From NCBI GenBank assembly GCA_020026285.1, contig JAHHQS010000061.1, forward strand, positions 1 to 21,827: a stretch of 21,827 nucleotides of DNA. Reading direction: 5' to 3'. The position numbers and the translations under genes were made by a program. Position 1 is the first letter of the stretch. Each line of letters opens with the position of its first letter. The notes under the pieces were generated by a model. That model searched no databases. It was not told where the DNA came from and saw nothing but the letters and a program-made list of their open reading frames with translations. Positions 1-7,504 of the stretch are shown piece by piece. The DNA is from Parabacteroides sp. (lineage in GTDB: Bacteria > Bacteroidota > Bacteroidia > Bacteroidales > Tannerellaceae).

Positions 1-49
1 GATATTTTAGAAAAAAGGAAGGGGGGAGAAATGATTTTTTATATGGCAT

Positions 50-91
50 AAAAAAAGAATCCTTCATTCATTAATCTGATTGAAGGATTCT
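50..91 (-). terminator. Rho-independent terminator of the rhamnose mutarotase gene
   Basis: A perfect 11-bp inverted repeat (AGAATCCTTCA at 56-66, TGAAGGATTCT at 81-91) with a 14-nt loop. Read on the minus strand the stem runs into seven U residues (A tract at 50-56). It lies about 80 nt beyond the stop of the minus-strand gene at 174-497, so it probably ends that transcript. Confidence 0.75.
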
Positions 92-173
92 AAAAATAAG
101 TGTTTCTAATAGTAGTTAAGTTTGCTTTTATCTATGATATTAAAAAAATACTATGTCTGATAGAAGGAGAATT

Positions 174-497
174 TCAATCATGATGGAATACCTCTTCCAT
201 CTCGGCCCACCATTCACCTTCTTTACGTGTTGCTACAGGTTCCTGACAGGGGTTACATAATTTCCACCATTCCTGTGTGGTCGGATCAGCAGCCATTTTA
301 GCCATATCAGCTTCGTAATTATCTCCAATGTATTCATAATAACTATAAAGCATTCCGTCTTTATAATAAATTGAATAGTTACGAATGTTGCAGGCTGTAA
401 TCATTTCTAGGACTTTAGGCCAGACATTTGCATGGAGATGTTTATATTCTTCTAATTTTTCCGGTCTTACCTTGATAAGACTTCCGATTCTTCTCAT
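174..497 (-). CDS. rhaM: L-rhamnose mutarotase (RhaM family)
   Basis: The 107-residue product is the usual length for cytoplasmic L-rhamnose mutarotase, a small alpha/beta-barrel dimer that interconverts the alpha and beta anomers of L-rhamnose so that the isomerase receives the usable form. The sequence shows the family layout: an N-terminal strand, then Y18-x-x-x-H22-x-x-x-W26-P27, where H22 matches the catalytic His22 of the E. coli enzyme. A YSYYEY strand follows in the middle, and QEWWKLCNPCQEP lies near the C terminus. No other rhamnose gene is in the window. The gene points toward the window's left edge and is followed by a good terminator, so it may be transcribed alone. Some members of this family act on other 6-deoxy sugars such as fucose, so substrate choice is inferred from similarity. 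Confidence 0.88.
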   Translation of the reverse strand: MRRIGSLIKVRPEKLEEYKHLHANVWPKVLEMITACNIRNYSIYYKDGMLYSYYEYIGDNYEADMAKMAADPTTQEWWKLCNPCQEPVATRKEGEWWAEMEEVFHHD

Positions 498-521
498 GGC
501 TCAAATTTTATTTGTTTTTTG

Positions 522-529
522 CAAAGATA
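522..529 (-). promoter_or_regulatory. Putative -7 element of rhaM
   Basis: TATCTTTG on the minus strand matches the Bacteroidetes -7 consensus TAnnTTTG and sits 25 bp before the rhaM start codon. I find no good TTTG element at the expected distance, so this is a half-match only. Confidence 0.4.
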
Positions 530-627
530 GCTTCTATCTTTTGAAAAGATTTTTAATAAAGCGAGGATAATTTGTAGTAATCCGTTATAAATAGTGGAAA
601 AAGATTCAATTGAATATTTTACCCAAA

Positions 628-652
628 AAAATTAATCAAAAAGATTAATTTT
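628..652. repeat. Perfect 10-bp inverted repeat in the divergent region
   Basis: AAAATTAATC (628-637), a five-A loop, then GATTAATTTT (643-652). It lies near the middle of the divergent spacer, upstream of both candidate promoters. It may be a regulator site or a weak AT-rich hairpin; no function can be assigned. Confidence 0.45.
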
Positions 653-777
653 ACATTATCAGAAATTGTCAAACGTTTTTAGAAATATCTTTGATGTTTT
701 AGTAAAAAAGTTCCATGTTTTTCTCAAAAAGTGGGATGTGTTTCGTTTTAGCATTAAAACCTTCGAAAAAGAATGCT

Positions 778-785
778 TACATTTG
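778..785 (+). promoter_or_regulatory. Putative -7 element of the HD-domain gene
   Basis: TACATTTG fits the Bacteroidetes TAnnTTTG motif and lies 15 bp before the ATG at 801, which would give a very short leader. A second match, TATCTTTG at 686-693, has a TTG 17 bp upstream and could start a longer transcript. Confidence 0.4.
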
Positions 786-800
786 TTGTGAAAATTAATT

Positions 801-1349
801 ATGACAATGAATCCATTAGAAATTATCAAAAAATATTATCCGGAAGATTCAGAGGCTTATCATATCCTGACTGTACATAGTCGTAGTGTCGCTGATAAAG
901 CTTTAGAAATAGCCCGTAATCATCCGGAAATGAATTTGGATCTGCAGTTTATTGAAGAAGCTGCTATGTTGCATGATATCGGAATATTTAAATGTGATGC
1001 GGAAGGTATTGACTGTCATGGTGATGCTCCATATATTTGTCATGGATATCTGGGAGCAGAACTAATGCGGGCAGAAGGATATCCCAGACATGCTCTGGTT
1101 TGTGAACGACATACGGGAACAGGTCTGTCTTTAAAAATGATAGAAGAAAATAATCTTCCTGTGCCTCATCGGGATATGCGTCCGGTGTCAATGGAAGAAC
1201 AACTTATCTGTTTTGCTGATAAATTTTATAGTAAGACAAAATTAGACAAAGAGAAAAAAATAGTGAAAATCTGTGCCAGCCTTTCAAAGTATGGAGAAGA
1301 AACAGTTTCACAATTTGAAACGTGGTGTAAACTCTTTTTAGGCGAATAA
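801..1349 (+). CDS. HD-domain metal-dependent phosphohydrolase, substrate unknown
   Basis: A 182-residue soluble protein with the HD-superfamily metal-site pattern: H26 in VHSRSV, the H58-D59 doublet in AMLHDIGIF, further histidines at H81 and H104 (CERHTGTG), and D140 in CFADKFYS. Family members are usually phosphohydrolases acting on nucleotides or cyclic nucleotides, but the substrate cannot be read from this sequence and no partner domain is attached. It has no signal peptide or membrane segment. The ATG at 807 (third codon) is an alternative start; 801 was kept because the -7 motif at 778-785 leaves room for it. The gene ends 68 bp before lptD, and a separate -7 motif lies in that gap, so co-transcription is possible but not required. 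Confidence 0.82.
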   Translation: MTMNPLEIIKKYYPEDSEAYHILTVHSRSVADKALEIARNHPEMNLDLQFIEEAAMLHDIGIFKCDAEGIDCHGDAPYICHGYLGAELMRAEGYPRHALVCERHTGTGLSLKMIEENNLPVPHRDMRPVSMEEQLICFADKFYSKTKLDKEKKIVKICASLSKYGEETVSQFETWCKLFLGE

Positions 1350-1374
1350 ATGAGTTTCGCTTCGTAATTTATTG

Positions 1375-1382
1375 TAACTTTG
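1375..1382 (+). promoter_or_regulatory. Putative -7 element of lptD
   Basis: TAACTTTG fits TAnnTTTG and lies 35 bp before the lptD ATG. Only a TTT (1355-1357), 17 bp upstream, could serve as the -33 element. Confidence 0.4.
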
Positions 1383-1417
1383 CCGACTCTAACTGAAAAC
1401 AGTGAATTTTAAAGTGA

Positions 1418-4147
1418 ATGAAATATAGAGTTCTATTAACCCTATTTGTCTATATATTAGGAAGCTGGGTATTAAGTGCCCAACAAAAGACTTCCCCTTC
1501 TTATAAGTCAGATCAGGCCGTTGCTGATTCCACCCGAAAGGGGAAAGCTGCAGCACAGGACTCTATTGCCCCTGCCGACTCTACTAAAAAGGCGGGATTA
1601 GAAGCTCCGGTTGAATATAAAGCAAATGACTCTATTGTGATGACTGCCGGAAATATGGCCTATCTTTTTGGTGAAGGTGATGTAAAATATCAGCAAATAC
1701 AATTACAGGCAGAAGAAATTCATATGAATATGGACAGTAGTCTGGTTTTTGCCAAATTTGGTCTTGATTCAGTTGGTGAAGAATTTGGTTATCCATTATT
1801 TATTGATAATCAGGACCAATATGAATCAAAAACCATGAGATATAACTTCAAAACCAAGAAGGGGTATATTACAGATGTTGTCACTCAGCAAGGTGAAGGT
1901 TATGTTACTGCAGGAAAAACTAAAAAAACGGAAACTGATGCCTTGAATATGATGGGAGGTAAATATACTACGTGTGATAACCATGAGCATCCTCACTTTT
2001 ATATTCAAATGACAAAAGCGAAAGTTCGTCCTAAAAAAAATATCGTAACCGGACCTGTCTATCTGGTTGTTGAGGATGTTCCGTTACCTTTAGGTTTACC
2101 TTTCTGTTTCTTCCCATTTTCAAGTAGTTATTCATCTGGTATTTTAATGCCAACCTTTGGTGATGAATCTGTCCGTGGATTCTATTTGAGAGATGGCGGA
2201 TATTACTTTGCATTAAGTGATTATATGGATTTGGCCTTGACCGGTGAAATCTATACGAAAGGTTCGTGGGGATTATCTGCCCGTTCCAATTATAAAAAGC
2301 GATATAAGTATTCTGGTAATATTCAGGCTTCTTATTTAGTTTCAAAATATGGAGATAAAGGACTTCCTGATTATAGTAAATCGAAAGATTTTAAGATTAT
2401 GTGGTCTCATTCGCAGGATCCAAAGGCTAATCCGTTCAGAACATTCTCGGCAAGTGTAAACTTTTCTACAAGTAGTTACGACCGAAATCAGATGATGGGA
2501 TTGTATAATCCGAATGCAACAAGTAATACAAAGGGGTCTAGCGTGAACATCACACAGCGATTCCCCAATAATCCTCTTTCTATTTCAGCAACGATGTCTA
2601 TCAACCAGGCATCTCGAGATTCTTCTATCTCTGTTACATTGCCTGATGTGAGTGTGACTATGAGTCGTATTTATCCGTTTAAACGCAAGCATGCAGTAGG
2701 TAAAGAACGTTGGTATGAAAAGATTTCAATGTCATATACAGGTTATTTGCGTAACAGTATCAATACGAAGGAAAATCTGTTGTTTAAATCAAATCTTGTG
2801 AAGGATTGGAGAAATGCCATGCAGCATAAGATCCCTGTAAGTGCAACGTTTACCTTGTTTAAATATTTGAATGTTTCACCATCTTTTAATTATAGTGAAA
2901 ACTGGTATACGCATAAAGTAGAGCAGGCTTATGACATGCAGTTAGGACGAATGGCTCCAAGGGATACATCGTATGGTTTTTATCGTACTTATGAATATGA
3001 TGCCGCTCTTTCTGCTTCAACTACCTTGTATGGTTTCTTTAAACCTCTTCCTTTCCTTGGAAAGAAGATTGAGATGATCCGACATCGTTTTGAGCCTTCT
3101 ATCAGTATCAGTGCTCGTCCTGATTTTGGTGCGTCCAAATATGGATTCTGGGAAGATTATGTTTATACGAATGCACAAGGAGAGGAGACAACCGTCAGAT
3201 ATTCTCCTTTTGCTAATCAGATATTTTCTCCTCCTTCAGCAGGAAAGGCTGGTTCGTTGAACTTTTCATTGAATAATAACTTGGAAATGAAAGTTCGTTC
3301 TGATAAAGATTCTACTGGTTTTAAGAAGATCAGTTTGATTGATAAGTTGTCAATGGGAATGAGTTATAATATGGTAGCCGATTCATTCAAATGGAGTGAC
3401 TTGTCTGTTGGATTACGTTTGAAATTCTCAAAAAATTATACTTTGAATCTGAATGGAACATTCGATACTTATACTTATGGTTATAATGAAAAGACGGGTA
3501 GGGCTTATCGTGTGGACGTTCCTCGTTGGAAGGCCGGTAAAGGTATCGGACGTTTGAAACGTACAGGTACGAGCTTCTCTTATACTTTCAATAATGATAC
3601 CTTCAAAAAGTGGTTCGGCAAAGATGATAATAAGAAAGATAAAAATTCCGATGCTAAAGATCCAAATGCTATGGAGCCGGATATGAATGGTCCTGAAGAT
3701 GAGGAAGGAAAGAAAGCTACACGTTTATTGGGAAAAAAGGAATCGGATAGCGATGAATATGATTCAGATGGTTATTATAAGGCAACAATTCCATGGAGTT
3801 TGTCATTTAACTATAGTATGAGTTTGGGGTATAGCAATAAATTCGATCCTAAAAAGATGGAGTATAAGTATGCTTTAACTCATGCATTAAGTTTTAATGG
3901 AAATATACAGCCTACCAAGAACTGGAATTTGAATTTTAATGCTACTTACGATTTCGATACACATCGTATATCTTATATGACTTGTAACATTACTCGTAAT
4001 ATGCACTGTTTCCAAATGTCTGCTAGTTTGATACCGGTAGGACCTTACAAATCTTATACATTCTCTATTGCAGTAAGTTCTTCTTTGTTGAAAGACTTGA
4101 AGTATAATAAGAGTAATAGTTATCGTGAAGGTCAACAATGGTATTGA
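1418..4147 (+). CDS. lptD: LPS-assembly outer-membrane protein LptD (Bacteroidetes type)
   Basis: A 909-residue outer-membrane protein with an N-terminal signal peptide (hydrophobic residues 5-20, likely cleavage near A21-Q22). An OstA-like beta-jellyroll region spans about residues 70-215, beginning with the A-x-L-x-G-x-G-x-V-x-Y pattern at 81-91 and including TTCDNHEHPHFY at 184-195. A large barrel of alternating aromatic strands follows to the C terminus. LptD is the porin-like subunit that inserts lipopolysaccharide into the outer leaflet. In Bacteroidetes its sequence is far from the E. coli protein, but this domain order is characteristic. Between two barrel strands, residues about 735-785 form a very charged Lys/Asp/Glu segment, probably an extracellular loop. 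The gene ends convergent with ung; a 12-bp hairpin arm includes its last codons. Assignment rests on architecture; assembly of another glycolipid cannot be excluded. Confidence 0.85.
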   Translation: MKYRVLLTLFVYILGSWVLSAQQKTSPSYKSDQAVADSTRKGKAAAQDSIAPADSTKKAGLEAPVEYKANDSIVMTAGNMAYLFGEGDVKYQQIQLQAEEIHMNMDSSLVFAKFGLDSVGEEFGYPLFIDNQDQYESKTMRYNFKTKKGYITDVVTQQGEGYVTAGKTKKTETDALNMMGGKYTTCDNHEHPHFYIQMTKAKVRPKKNIVTGPVYLVVEDVPLPLGLPFCFFPFSSSYSSGILMPTFGDESVRGFYLRDGGYYFALSDYMDLALTGEIYTKGSWGLSARSNYKKRYKYSGNIQASYLVSKYGDKGLPDYSKSKDFKIMWSHSQDPKANPFRTFSASVNFSTSSYDRNQMMGLYNPNATSNTKGSSVNITQRFPNNPLSISATMSINQASRDSSISVTLPDVSVTMSRIYPFKRKHAVGKERWYEKISMSYTGYLRNSINTKENLLFKSNLVKDWRNAMQHKIPVSATFTLFKYLNVSPSFNYSENWYTHKVEQAYDMQLGRMAPRDTSYGFYRTYEYDAALSASTTLYGFFKPLPFLGKKIEMIRHRFEPSISISARPDFGASKYGFWEDYVYTNAQGEETTVRYSPFANQIFSPPSAGKAGSLNFSLNNNLEMKVRSDKDSTGFKKISLIDKLSMGMSYNMVADSFKWSDLSVGLRLKFSKNYTLNLNGTFDTYTYGYNEKTGRAYRVDVPRWKAGKGIGRLKRTGTSFSYTFNNDTFKKWFGKDDNKKDKNSDAKDPNAMEPDMNGPEDEEGKKATRLLGKKESDSDEYDSDGYYKATIPWSLSFNYSMSLGYSNKFDPKKMEYKYALTHALSFNGNIQPTKNWNLNFNATYDFDTHRISYMTCNITRNMHCFQMSASLIPVGPYKSYTFSIAVSSSLLKDLKYNKSNSYREGQQWY

Positions 4148-4171
4148 TTCAGATAAAATCTTCACGATAAC
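4119..4171. terminator. Long hairpin at the lptD/ung convergent junction
   Basis: GTTATCGTGAAG (4119-4130) and CTTCACGATAAC (4160-4171) are perfect 12-bp complements, extendable by one GU and one UA pair. The left arm is inside the last codons of lptD and the lptD stop codon lies in the 29-nt loop. Neither strand has a U tract after the stem, so it may be an mRNA 3'-end stabiliser rather than a classic terminator. Confidence 0.5.
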
Positions 4172-4192
4172 CTGACTTGTTCATTATCCTGC

Positions 4193-4855
4193 TTACCAGT
4201 CGATAGGTTCTTGTCCGGTTGCAATTAAATAATCATTGGCTTTACTGAAATGTTTGTTTCCGAAAAATCCCCGATAGGCAGAAAGAGGTGATGGATGGGC
4301 TGATTTCAATACTAAATTTCGAGTACTGTCGATAAAGGCCCCTTTCTTTTGAGCATACGAACCCCAGAGTATATAGACAATGTGATTACGAGATTCGGCT
4401 AGCTTATGGATTACAGAGTCTGTAAAAGTTTCCCATCCCTTATTCTGATGAGATCCGGCCTGATGTGCACGCACTGTTAAAGTTGCGTTCAGTAAAAGAA
4501 CGCCTTGGTCGGCCCAGCGTAGCAAATTCCCGCTTGAAGGCATCGGTTTGCCTAAGTCAGTATTTATTTCTTTGAAAATATTGATAAGCGAAGGAGGAAA
4601 TTGAATCCCGTCTTGAACTGAAAAACAGAGTCCGTGGGCTTGTCCTGGCTCATGATAAGGATCTTGTCCAAGAATGACTACCTTGACTTTGTTGAAAGGA
4701 CAGTGTTCAAAGGCGTTAAAAATACAAGGTCCTGGAGGATAGACCTTCGATGTCCGATATTCTTGTCTGACAAAATCTGTTAGTGTCTTAAAATAAGGCT
4801 TTTCAAATTCCTCAGCCAATTGTTCTTTCCAGCTTTGTTCAATTTTTACATCCAT
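4193..4855 (-). CDS. ung: Uracil-DNA glycosylase (family 1 UDG)
   Basis: A 220-residue protein, standard length for family 1 uracil-DNA glycosylase, which cuts uracil from DNA after cytosine deamination or dUTP misincorporation and starts base-excision repair. All family motifs are present at near E. coli positions: the water-activating motif GQDPYH with D65 and H68, the uracil-recognising N123 in LLNATLTV, and the DNA-intercalation motif HPSPLS with H187 followed by the [12 protein letters not shown] segment. The start is the first ATG on the minus strand. It follows asnA on the same strand after a 61-bp gap that contains a perfect 13-bp hairpin, so its transcription may depend on read-through from asnA; I see no good promoter motif in the gap. 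Confidence 0.97.
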   Translation of the reverse strand: MDVKIEQSWKEQLAEEFEKPYFKTLTDFVRQEYRTSKVYPPGPCIFNAFEHCPFNKVKVVILGQDPYHEPGQAHGLCFSVQDGIQFPPSLINIFKEINTDLGKPMPSSGNLLRWADQGVLLLNATLTVRAHQAGSHQNKGWETFTDSVIHKLAESRNHIVYILWGSYAQKKGAFIDSTRNLVLKSAHPSPLSAYRGFFGNKHFSKANDYLIATGQEPIDW

Positions 4856-4867
4856 ATATCATAGAAA

Positions 4868-4905
4868 TTGGAAGTTAGGAGCTGGAAGAGAATCCTAACT
4901 TCCAA
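4868..4905. repeat. Perfect 13-bp hairpin between asnA and ung
   Basis: TTGGAAGTTAGGA (4868-4880) and TCCTAACTTCCAA (4893-4905) pair perfectly around a 12-nt loop. It follows the asnA stop by 11 bp on the minus strand, with only UUU after the stem in that direction. It could terminate asnA, attenuate or process the asnA-ung transcript, or be a copy of a dispersed intergenic repeat. Confidence 0.6.
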
Positions 4906-4916
4906 CACTAACTTTA

Positions 4917-5954
4917 TTAAATTAAATAGATTCCAGCGTCGTGTGCTTCTTTGCGCATGTCATCTGGCCATATACTTGCTTGAATTTCTCCAATATGAGC
5001 TTTTCTTAGATAAAACATACATAAACGACTTTGACCAATACCTCCGCCTATACTTAAAGGTAATTCATCGTTAAGTAAACGTTTGTGGAAGTATAATTCT
5101 TTACGGTTCTCTGTGCCAGTCATGGCCAATTGTCTTAGTAAAGCTTCTTTATCAACACGTATACCCATAGAAGACAGTTCTAATGAGCGACCTAATACGT
5201 CGTCCCAAACAAGTAGATCTCCGTTTAATCCAATGAATCCATTTTCAGAAACAGTAGACCAGTCGTCGTAGTCCGGAGCACGTCCGTCATGCTTTTCTCC
5301 ATTACTTAGTTTGGAACCGATACCTATTATAAATACGGCTCCGTATTCTTTAGAGATGGCATGTTCACGTTGTTTTGGTGTAAAGGTAGGATATTTTTGT
5401 AAAAGTTCCTCAGCGTGAATGAAATGAATTTTCTTGGGTAATACAGGTTTTATCTCATTAAACATTTCATAAACAAGATATTCTGTTCGAACCATTGCTG
5501 CGTAAATGCGTTCAACTATTTCTTTCAGGTAATCGATGTTACGTTCATTTTGATTCATTACTAATTCCCAGTCCCATTGATCAACGTAGAGGGAGTGTAA
5601 ATTACCTAATTCCTCATCTGAACGAATTGCATTCATATCTGTATAAATACCATATCCTTCTTCTATATGATAATCAGCTAATGTTAGGCGTTTCCATTTT
5701 GCCAAAGAATGAACTATTTCTGCTTTTGCATCGTTCAGGTCTTTTATAGGGAAAGTAACGGCACGCTCAACACCATTTAAATCGTCGTTTATACCCATTC
5801 CTTTTAAAACGAACAAAGGGGCTGTAACACGACGAAGCCGAAGTTCGGAAGAAAGATTCTGTTGGAAGAATTCCTTGATACTTTTAATTCCTAATTCCGT
5901 CTGCGGTAAGTTCAATATAGCCTTATATCCTGCAGGTTTAATTAAATAACTCAT
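4917..5954 (-). CDS. asnA: Aspartate--ammonia ligase (asparagine synthetase A)
   Basis: A 345-residue cytoplasmic enzyme that makes L-asparagine from aspartate, ammonia and ATP through an aspartyl-AMP intermediate. It belongs to the class II aminoacyl-tRNA-synthetase-like fold and is slightly longer than the roughly 330-residue E. coli AsnA. Visible family signatures are the N-terminal GINDDLNGVERAVTF segment, the KWKR segment around residue 85, the central WDWE region and the C-terminal motif GGGIGQSRLCMFYL (about residues 302-315), the class II motif 3-like arginine loop. The start at 5954 is supported by a well-formed promoter 40-70 bp upstream (5995-6024). It is the first gene of a probable asnA-ung unit. 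Ammonia is the expected nitrogen donor because there is no glutaminase domain. Confidence 0.97.
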   Translation of the reverse strand: MSYLIKPAGYKAILNLPQTELGIKSIKEFFQQNLSSELRLRRVTAPLFVLKGMGINDDLNGVERAVTFPIKDLNDAKAEIVHSLAKWKRLTLADYHIEEGYGIYTDMNAIRSDEELGNLHSLYVDQWDWELVMNQNERNIDYLKEIVERIYAAMVRTEYLVYEMFNEIKPVLPKKIHFIHAEELLQKYPTFTPKQREHAISKEYGAVFIIGIGSKLSNGEKHDGRAPDYDDWSTVSENGFIGLNGDLLVWDDVLGRSLELSSMGIRVDKEALLRQLAMTGTENRKELYFHKRLLNDELPLSIGGGIGQSRLCMFYLRKAHIGEIQASIWPDDMRKEAHDAGIYLI

Positions 5955-5994
5955 ATTGTTTATAAAATCTTTGATTTTTTTTATAGATGTGTGG

Positions 5995-6024
5995 CAAAGA
6001 TAATTATTTGTATGATATTATCAA
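5995..6024 (-). promoter_or_regulatory. Bacteroidetes-type promoter of asnA
   Basis: On the minus strand a TTG element (6022-6024), a 19-bp spacer and TATCTTTG (5995-6002) match the Bacteroidetes -33/-7 consensus (TTTG, about 19-21 bp, TAnnTTTG). Transcription would begin near 5988, giving a leader of about 35 nt. Confidence 0.62.
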
Positions 6025-6111
6025 TGTTTTTTGTATTTTTATTGCAAAATGAAAGCGTTGAACAATAACGGTTTTGCAAAATATCAATCAAAGGAAAAAG
6101 TGTTATAGTAA

Positions 6112-6143
6112 TTTGTTTTCTTGATATATTCTTTTTACTTTTG
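6112..6143 (+). promoter_or_regulatory. Bacteroidetes-type promoter of tRNA-Arg
   Basis: TTTG at 6112-6115, a 20-bp spacer, and TACTTTTG at 6136-6143 form a full consensus promoter. The predicted start near 6150 is just before the mature tRNA 5' end at 6153. Confidence 0.7.
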
Positions 6144-6152
6144 CACGAGATT

Positions 6153-6226
6153 GGCCCGGTAGCTTAGCTGAATAGAGTGTCAGATTCCGGTTCTGAAGGT
6201 CGTGGGTTTGAATCCCACCCGGGTCA
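6153..6226 (+). tRNA. tRNA-Arg, anticodon CCG
   Basis: A 74-nt cloverleaf can be drawn by hand. The acceptor stem is GGCCCGG/CCGGGTC with one G-U pair. The D arm is GCTT/GAGT around AGCTGAATA, and the anticodon stem is TCAGA/TCTGA with loop TTCCGGT (anticodon CCG at 6187-6189). The T arm is GTGGG/CCCAC around TTTGAAT, and the discriminator is A. The anticodon reads CGG, so the tRNA carries arginine. The CCA end is not encoded. It has its own promoter and terminator. Confidence 0.95.
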
Positions 6227-6257
6227 CATTTTTAATGTTTCCCTAGAAAATTGGTTG

Positions 6258-6287
6258 GCGATTCTTGATGAAAGATTCGCTTTTTTT
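6258..6287 (+). terminator. Terminator of the tRNA-Arg unit
   Basis: GCGATTCTT (6258-6266) pairs with AAGATTCGC (6272-6280) with a single T-T mismatch and a 5-nt loop, followed by seven T residues. It sits 32 nt after the tRNA and 24 nt before the next start codon. Confidence 0.65.
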
Positions 6288-6310
6288 GTAATGTATAAAT
6301 CTTCATTATC

Positions 6311-7450
6311 ATGAAACAACAGACTTTGCCAAAGCGTTTGGAATCATTGGATGCATTACGCGGATTTGATTTGTTTTTTTTATTAGCAGTAGGCCCATTA
6401 GTTTCTCTTTTTATTCGTGCAGTAGATACTCCCTGGCTGAATTCTTGTAAATGGCTATTCAGACATGTTGAATGGGAGGGCTTTTCTCCTTGGGATTTGA
6501 TTATGCCTTTATTCCTTTTTATGTCTGGAATTACCATACCTTTTGCTTATTCAAAATTCAAGAAGCATCCTGATAAAAAACCGTTAATTCGTCGTTTGGT
6601 TAAGCGTGTGTCTTTATTGTGGTTGTTTGGAATGATAGTACAGGGAAATCTGAGAGCGTTGGATCCTGATCATATTTATTTTTACACCAACACATTACAA
6701 ACTATTGCTGTTGGATATCTTTTTTCTGTCTTGTTATATCTATATACATCGAAACGGACACAGATAGTTGTTTCGGTTGTTCTGTTATTGGTTTATTGGG
6801 CTGCAATGGAATTTATAACAATAGGTTCTTTTGGTGGAGGTAATTATACTCCTGATGGAAATTTGTGTGAATGGCTTGATCGTGTTGTTATGGGACGATT
6901 TAGAGATGGTGCAGAATTACAGAATGGAGTTGTTGTTTTCCGGGAAGGATATCATTATACTTGGTTGTTGAGCAGTTTGAATTTTGTTGTTACAGCCATG
7001 TCGGGAATGTTTGCCGGATATATCGCAAAGAGTAAAGAATTAGCTGATTTGAAGAAAGTTCAGTTGTTCCTGGGTATCGGATTTATATTGGTTGTTTTAG
7101 GTTGGACCTGGAATTTTCTATTGCCTGTAATCAAAACAATCTGGACCAGTTCAATGGTGTTGGTAAGCAGTGGATATTGTTTCTTATTGATGGGTCTGTT
7201 TTATTATTGGATCGATTATAAAGGACATCATAAACATCTGACTTTATTGAAGGTTTATGGAATGAATTCAATAGCGGCCTATATGATAGCAGAAACGATT
7301 CGTTTCAGAAGTATAGGGGAATCTCTTTTATTTGGCTTTGAGCAATATATTGGTGACTTTTATCCACTATTGATTTTTTTCAGTGAAGTCATTATTGTTT
7401 ATTTAATTCTATGGTTAATGTATAAAAATAATATCTTTTTGAAAGTATAA
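6311..7450 (+). CDS. HGSNAT-like (DUF5009 type) multi-pass membrane acyltransferase
   Basis: A 379-residue inner-membrane protein with roughly ten hydrophobic segments. The N terminus carries the family signature LDALRGFD (residues 13-20) and then H52-x-x-W55-x-G57-x-x-x-x-D62-x-x-x-P66 with FLFMSG following. H52 corresponds to the active-site histidine of human heparan-alpha-glucosaminide N-acetyltransferase, which passes acetyl from cytosolic acetyl-CoA to a sugar amine across the membrane. A bacterial role in acetylating a glycan amine or hydroxyl is therefore likely, but the substrate is unknown. There is no room for a consensus promoter between the tRNA terminator and the start, so expression may come from read-through. 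The start is the first ATG and leaves the LDALRGFD motif at the usual distance. Function beyond the family is not established. Confidence 0.8.
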   Translation: MKQQTLPKRLESLDALRGFDLFFLLAVGPLVSLFIRAVDTPWLNSCKWLFRHVEWEGFSPWDLIMPLFLFMSGITIPFAYSKFKKHPDKKPLIRRLVKRVSLLWLFGMIVQGNLRALDPDHIYFYTNTLQTIAVGYLFSVLLYLYTSKRTQIVVSVVLLLVYWAAMEFITIGSFGGGNYTPDGNLCEWLDRVVMGRFRDGAELQNGVVVFREGYHYTWLLSSLNFVVTAMSGMFAGYIAKSKELADLKKVQLFLGIGFILVVLGWTWNFLLPVIKTIWTSSMVLVSSGYCFLLMGLFYYWIDYKGHHKHLTLLKVYGMNSIAAYMIAETIRFRSIGESLLFGFEQYIGDFYPLLIFFSEVIIVYLILWLMYKNNIFLKV

Positions 7451-7469
7451 CTTTGTTCTAAAGTTTTTT
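7449..7469 (+). terminator. Weak AU-rich hairpin after the acyltransferase gene
   Basis: AACTTT (7449-7454) and AAAGTT (7460-7465) pair around a 5-nt loop, followed by TTTT. The stem is only 6 bp and overlaps the stop codon, so it is a weak terminator candidate. Confidence 0.3.
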
Positions 7470-7504
7470 ATACAAAGCTTTTATGAATCTTTGATCAAAA
7501 ATCA

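Larger units (their letters stand above)
498..800. other. Divergent intergenic region between rhaM and the HD-domain gene
   Basis: This 303-bp AT-rich stretch separates two divergent genes and shows no convincing ORF. It holds -7 type motifs facing each gene (522-529 minus; 686-693 TATCTTTG and 778-785 TACATTTG plus). It also holds a 12-bp palindrome ATTCAATTGAAT at 604-615 and a 10-bp perfect inverted repeat at 628-652. The dyads could be operator sites or transcript hairpins; the sequence alone does not decide. Confidence 0.5.

Noticed and set aside
4868..5074. A 68-codon plus-strand frame at the end of asnA
   Set aside because: It lies over the asnA coding strand and the hairpin, has no homology that I recognise, and is explained as a shadow frame.
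6153..6310. Integrated element at the tRNA-Arg 3' end
   Set aside because: No integrase gene and no direct repeat of the tRNA 3' end is seen elsewhere in the window; downstream genes look like core genes.
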